DNA of 9,219 nt from Solirubrobacterales bacterium. Lineage in GTDB: Bacteria; Actinomycetota; Thermoleophilia; Solirubrobacterales; Solirubrobacteraceae. The position numbers and the translations under genes were made by a program. Location: contig JAATFK010000296.1 of NCBI GenBank assembly GCA_015655225.1, forward strand, positions 1 to 9,219, read 5' to 3'. This document shows positions 6,722 to 9,219 of this stretch, in pieces. The notes below the pieces were generated by a model that had not been told where the DNA came from, ran no database searches, and saw nothing but the letters and a program-made list of their open reading frames with translations. Each line of letters opens with the position of its first letter. Positions within the stretch are counted from its first letter, which is position 1.

Positions 6722-6828
6722 GCCCGCCAGGGCGCCACGGGTGCCCCGACTTGGCGCGTGGGTGCTCGGTGGTCCCTCGGCGCGCCGGGGGGGGCGAGCG
6801 CCACGAGCTCGCGGCCTCCGGGGCAGAC

Positions 6829-7089
6829 GTGCCCCTCCTCGCCTCCTTCGACGGGATCGCGATCGCGATGTACTTCGGCGACCATCCCCCTCCCCACTTC
6901 CACGTTGGCTACGCCGAATGCTCGGCCGTGATCTCGATCGAGCGCCTCGCCCTGATCCACGGTGTATTGCCTCGACGCGTGCTTCGGATCGTGCGACAAT
7001 GGGGACTGCGACACAGGCCCGAGCTGATCCGGAACTGGGAGCTCGCGTCGTCGCTGGAGCCGCTGCACCCGATCCCGCCATGGCCGTGA
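6829..7089 (+). CDS. DUF4160 family protein
   Basis: 86 residues reading MPLLASFDGIAIAMYFGDHP at the N-terminus. The sequence has the DUF4160 hallmarks: an N-terminal strand pair (FDGIAIAMYF, 7-16), the signature DHPPPHFHVGY (18-28), a central strand (SAVISIE, 32-38), then a helix and an NWE motif (69-71) near the end. Its biochemical activity is unknown; the His-rich DHPPPHFH could bind metal or form an active site, which is conjecture. The GTG start is chosen because the family begins with MP just before these strands, and a GGGG tract lies 5 nt upstream. It overlaps the DUF2442 gene, with which this family is often paired. Many codons around residues 45-63 are unusual for the window (GTA, TTG, CCT, CTT, CGA, CAA, GGA, AGG), suggesting recent acquisition. 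A toxin-antitoxin role is possible by size and layout only. Confidence 0.87.
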   Translation: MPLLASFDGIAIAMYFGDHPPPHFHVGYAECSAVISIERLALIHGVLPRRVLRIVRQWGLRHRPELIRNWELASSLEPLHPIPPWP

Positions 7090-7400
7090 ATCACCCGTCC
7101 CGCATCACCCACGCGCTGCCGCTGCACGATCGCTGGCTGCGCGTCCGCTTCACCGACGGCGCGGTCGTCGACGTCGACCTCGCCCCGATGTTCCAGCGCG
7201 GCGGCGTCTTCAGAGCGCTCGGGGACGACGCGGCGCTGTTCGCGCAGGTGCGCGTCGATCCGCTCTTCGGCACGGTCGTCTGGCCCGGCGACGTCGACCT
7301 CGATCCCGACGTGCTCTACGGCCGCTTCGAGCCGGCCGGAGGCGCCGGCCTCGAGCGACACGTCGTGATCGCGCCGCCGCATGGCGGCCCCACCGGCTAG
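7080..7400 (+). CDS. DUF2442 family protein
   Basis: 106 residues. The core RITHALPLHDRWLRVRFTDG (8-27), VDVDLAPMF (30-38), GGVFRAL (41-47), FAQVRVDPLFGTVVWPGDVDLDPDVLY (54-80) is the DUF2442 pattern: strands, the GTVxWP turn and DLDPDxLY near the end. Function in the cell is not known. The ATG at 7080 overlaps the DUF4160 gene by 10 nt; a GTG at 7086 would give a GTGA 4-nt overlap and a protein two residues shorter, and either start is reasonable. The last 20 residues (GLERHVVIAPPHGGPTG) lie beyond the usual domain and look flexible. Unlike its partner, its codons match the GC-rich bias of the window. If the pair is a toxin-antitoxin module I cannot say which is the toxin. Confidence 0.87.
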   Translation: MAVNHPSRITHALPLHDRWLRVRFTDGAVVDVDLAPMFQRGGVFRALGDDAALFAQVRVDPLFGTVVWPGDVDLDPDVLYGRFEPAGGAGLERHVVIAPPHGGPTG

Positions 7401-7503
7401 CGGCGCGGCGGGCCACCCCATCCACCAAACGGCGGACGCGGACCATCGACCGGCGGCCGGGGGAAGTCCAGTCGGCTGGGCGATGTGCGGCGGCGGGAGC
7501 GGT

Positions 7504-7509
7504 GGGAGG
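7504..7509 (+). promoter_or_regulatory. Ribosome binding site of the ABC ATPase gene
   Basis: GGGAGG lies 8 nt before the ATG at 7518 and decides that start over an in-frame GTG at 7485. The rest of the 117-bp gap after DUF2442 shows no promoter or terminator I can support. Confidence 0.65.
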
Positions 7510-7517
7510 CTCATCGC

Positions 7518-8249
7518 ATGCCGGTCATCAGCGTCGAGCACCTCCGCAAGCAGTACGGCGAGCGCGTCGCGGTCGCGGACGTCTCCTTCGCCGTCGAGGC
7601 GGGTGAGATCTTCGGGCTGCTGGGGCCGAACGGCGCCGGCAAGACGACCGCCGTCGAGTGCGTCGCCGGGCTCCGCGTCCCCGACGGCGGCACGGTCCGC
7701 GTCCTCGGCCTCGACCCCCACCGCGACGGCGCCGAGCTGCATCAGCGCGTCGGCGTCCAGCTGCAGGCGAGCGAGTTGCCGGAGCGGATGCGCGTCGGCG
7801 AGGCCCTCGACCTCCACTGCGCCTTCTACCGTGACCCCGCCGACCCCGACCGGCTCCTCGACCTGCTCGGCCTCACCGAGCAGCGCGGCGTCGCCTTCAA
7901 GAAGCTCTCGGGCGGCCAGCGGCAGCGGCTCTCGATCGCCCTCGCCCTCGTCGGCAACCCCGAGGTCGCCCTGCTCGACGAGCTGACGACCGGCCTCGAT
8001 CCCGGCGCCCGCCGGGAGGCCTGGGCGCTGATCCGCGCGATCCGCGACAGCGGCGTCACGGTCCTGCTCGTGACCCACTTCATGGACGAGGCGCAGCGGC
8101 TCTGCGACCGCGTCGCGGTCGTCGACCGCGGGCGCGTCGTCGCCCTCGACAGCCCCGCGGAGCTGACCGCCTCGCTCGGCGTGCCGACGCTCGAAGACGC
8201 CTTCCTCGCCCTCACCCGTCCCGACCTCGCGGAGCTGCTCGACCGATGA
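7518..8249 (+). CDS. ABC transporter ATP-binding protein, DrrA-like exporter type
   Basis: 243 residues, one nucleotide-binding domain. It hydrolyses ATP to drive the membrane partner encoded next. Visible motifs are A-loop Tyr13, Walker A GPNGAGKT (36-43), Q-loop Gln81 in VGVQLQ, signature LSGGQ (130-134), Walker B VALLDE (150-155) with catalytic Glu155, D-loop TGLDP (158-162) and switch His187 in LLVTHFMDEA. The DELTTGLDP version, with Leu where many have Pro, is common in actinobacterial exporters and not a defect. A short C-terminal piece ending TLEDAFLALTRPDLAELLDR is typical of the DrrA/CcmA-type ABC-2 group. The substrate could be a drug, antibiotic or lipid; the sequence does not tell. 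The stop overlaps the permease start by 4 nt (ATGA). Confidence 0.95.
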   Translation: MPVISVEHLRKQYGERVAVADVSFAVEAGEIFGLLGPNGAGKTTAVECVAGLRVPDGGTVRVLGLDPHRDGAELHQRVGVQLQASELPERMRVGEALDLHCAFYRDPADPDRLLDLLGLTEQRGVAFKKLSGGQRQRLSIALALVGNPEVALLDELTTGLDPGARREAWALIRAIRDSGVTVLLVTHFMDEAQRLCDRVAVVDRGRVVALDSPAELTASLGVPTLEDAFLALTRPDLAELLDR

Positions 8250-9001
8250 ACATGACCATCTCCGCTCCCACGAAGGCCCTCGCCCGCATGGAAGCGCGGC
8301 TCTTCCTGCGCGAGCCGGCCGCCCTCTTCTGGACGCTCGGCTTCCCCCTCATCATCCTCGTCGCGGTCGGCGCCGTGCCGTCCTCCCGCGAGGCCAGCAG
8401 ATCGCTCGGCGGCGCGCGCTTCATCGACGTCTACGTGCCGGTGCTGGCGGCGTTCATCATCGCCATGCTGGCGCTCAACGCCCTCCCGCCGGTGCTCGCC
8501 GGCTACCGCGAGCGCGGGATCCTGCGGCGCCTCGCGACCACCCCGGTCTCCCCCACCCGTGTCCTCGGCGCCCAGCTCGCGGTGCAGGCGGCGGCCGCGG
8601 TCGTCGCGCTCGTGCTCGTCCTCGCGGTCGCCCGCATCGCGTTCGACGTGCCGTTGCCGAGCGAGCCCGTCGGCTACGTCATCGCGCTCGTCTTCACCGC
8701 CGCCGCCCTCTTCGGCATCGGCCTCACGATCGCGGCCCTCGCGCCGACCGCGCGCGTCGCCAACGCCGCCGGCGCGGTGCTGTTCTTCCCGCTGATGTTC
8801 TTCGCCGGCCTCTGGCTCCCGCGCGCGGAGATGCCCGCGGGGCTGCGCCACGTCAGCGACGGCACGCCGCTCGGCGCCGCCGTCGGCGCGCTCCAGGACG
8901 CGGCGAGCGGCAGCTGGCCGGGCGCGCTCCACCTCGCCGTGCTGGCCGCCTACGGGCTTGCCTTCGGCGTCCTGGCGATTAGATTGTTCCGGTGGGAGTA
9001 G
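8246..9001 (+). CDS. ABC-2 type transporter permease
   Basis: 251-residue integral membrane protein with about six predicted helices: roughly 25-43, 60-80, 105-130, 142-166, 171-192 and 226-246. The cytoplasmic loop YRERGILRRLATTPVSP (87-103) between helices 2 and 3 is the hallmark of ABC-2 exporters and contacts the ATPase. A loop after helix 5 (LPRAEMPAGLRHVSDGTPLG) matches the family's extracellular re-entrant region. With the ATPase upstream it makes a half-size exporter that would dimerise. The ATG at 8246 lies in an ATGA overlap with the ATPase, implying coupled translation. Its end overlaps by 10 nt the start of the next gene, so the three are one transcription unit. The substrate is unknown. 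Confidence 0.93.
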   Translation: MNMTISAPTKALARMEARLFLREPAALFWTLGFPLIILVAVGAVPSSREASRSLGGARFIDVYVPVLAAFIIAMLALNALPPVLAGYRERGILRRLATTPVSPTRVLGAQLAVQAAAAVVALVLVLAVARIAFDVPLPSEPVGYVIALVFTAAALFGIGLTIAALAPTARVANAAGAVLFFPLMFFAGLWLPRAEMPAGLRHVSDGTPLGAAVGALQDAASGSWPGALHLAVLAAYGLAFGVLAIRLFRWE

Positions 9002-9219
9002 CCGGCGACGCAGGAGGCGGGGAGTCCCGCTTCGACGTCTGGGAGCGACGGGAGGAGCCCGCCTTCCGGCTCCTGCCGTTCGCGATGCTGGCGATCTCGC
9101 TGGTCCTCTGCGCGCTCACCCAGCACGACGGCACGAAGCTGCTGATCGACTTCGCGCTCGGCGCCTTCGCGGGCGTCTGGATGCTCGTCTGGATCACGCT
9201 GCACCCGAGCTGGCTGCGC
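8992..9219 (+). CDS. Probable sensor histidine kinase, N-terminal fragment
   Basis: 76 codons to the window edge, from a GTG that overlaps the permease stop by 10 nt. This is the only start codon of the usual ATG/GTG/TTG kinds after the in-frame stop at 8980. After a Gly- and charge-rich head (FDVWERREEPAFR, 14-26) come two probable membrane helices, about 27-43 and 50-70, and then HPSWLR. Small ABC-2 exporters in actinobacteria are often followed by a DesK/NarX-type histidine kinase and its response regulator, and this short head with hairpin helices fits such a kinase. None of the catalytic H-box or ATPase domain is in view, so another membrane protein is possible. It probably controls, or is co-expressed with, the exporter. 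Confidence 0.6.
   Translation, partial: MGVAGDAGGGESRFDVWERREEPAFRLLPFAMLAISLVLCALTQHDGTKLLIDFALGAFAGVWMLVWITLHPSWLR

Noticed and set aside
3651..7079. Very long plus-strand open frame antisense to the LuxR-type gene
   Set aside because: It is an Arg/Gly/Ala-rich shadow made by GC-rich codons of the minus-strand gene, which has clear Walker and HTH motifs. Only its end, from 7080 (DUF2442), is a real gene.
7480..7517. GCGATG/CATCGC inverted repeat around the ABC ATPase ribosome binding site
   Set aside because: A 6-bp stem with a 26-nt loop is weak and expected by chance at this base composition.
7671..7685. Leu in place of Pro in the ABC ATPase DELTTGLDP motif as a possible defect
   Set aside because: The DELTTGLDP form is common in working actinobacterial exporters, and all catalytic residues are present.
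6909..8932. Minus-strand open frames opposite the DUF pair and the ABC genes
   Set aside because: They are antisense shadows spanning several real genes with good starts, overlaps and family motifs.

Overview
This is a very high-GC chromosomal segment with strong G/C preference at third codon positions, GTG starts, leaderless-looking starts and tightly overlapping genes. That pattern fits a high-GC Actinomycetota. A Thermoleophilia relative (Conexibacter/Solirubrobacter type) is my guess from general style and from the occasional use of AGA codons; nothing in the window proves it. No rRNA, tRNA, insertion sequence or CRISPR array was seen.

Layout. (1) 1-104, minus: the first 34 codons of an SGNH/GDSL-type hydrolase that runs off the left edge. 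(2) 161-3122, plus: a probable three-gene operon. It holds a protein joining an Mrr-like PD-(D/E)xK nuclease domain to a Nudix-like domain, then two Ku paralogues. The first Ku starts 5 nt after the nuclease gene, and the second overlaps the first by 1 nt (TGATG). Ku binds double-strand break ends in bacterial end joining; no LigD or other ligase is in the window. (3) 3126-3446, minus: a small helical protein of unknown function, tail to tail with the Ku operon. (4) 3447-3746: 300 bases without a convincing gene, containing a nested hairpin with a 15-bp perfect stem and a cluster of mutually exclusive short pairings. (5) 3747-6668, minus: a large ATP-binding LuxR-type (LAL/MalT-like) regulator. 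(6) 6829-7400, plus, divergent from the regulator: an overlapping DUF4160/DUF2442 pair with a toxin-antitoxin-like layout. The first gene uses atypical codons. A short palindrome lies in the 160-bp divergent gap. (7) 7518-9219, plus: an ABC exporter (ATPase plus ABC-2 permease, ATGA overlap) followed by the start of a membrane protein that looks like a sensor histidine kinase, a common actinobacterial drug/stress-export cassette.

The most interesting unit is 161-3122. The nuclease/Nudix-like fusion is physically tied to two Ku genes, which suggests a dedicated DNA-end-processing, nucleotide-handling or defence function around an unusual, possibly heterodimeric, Ku. That role is inferred from domain motifs and gene order only.
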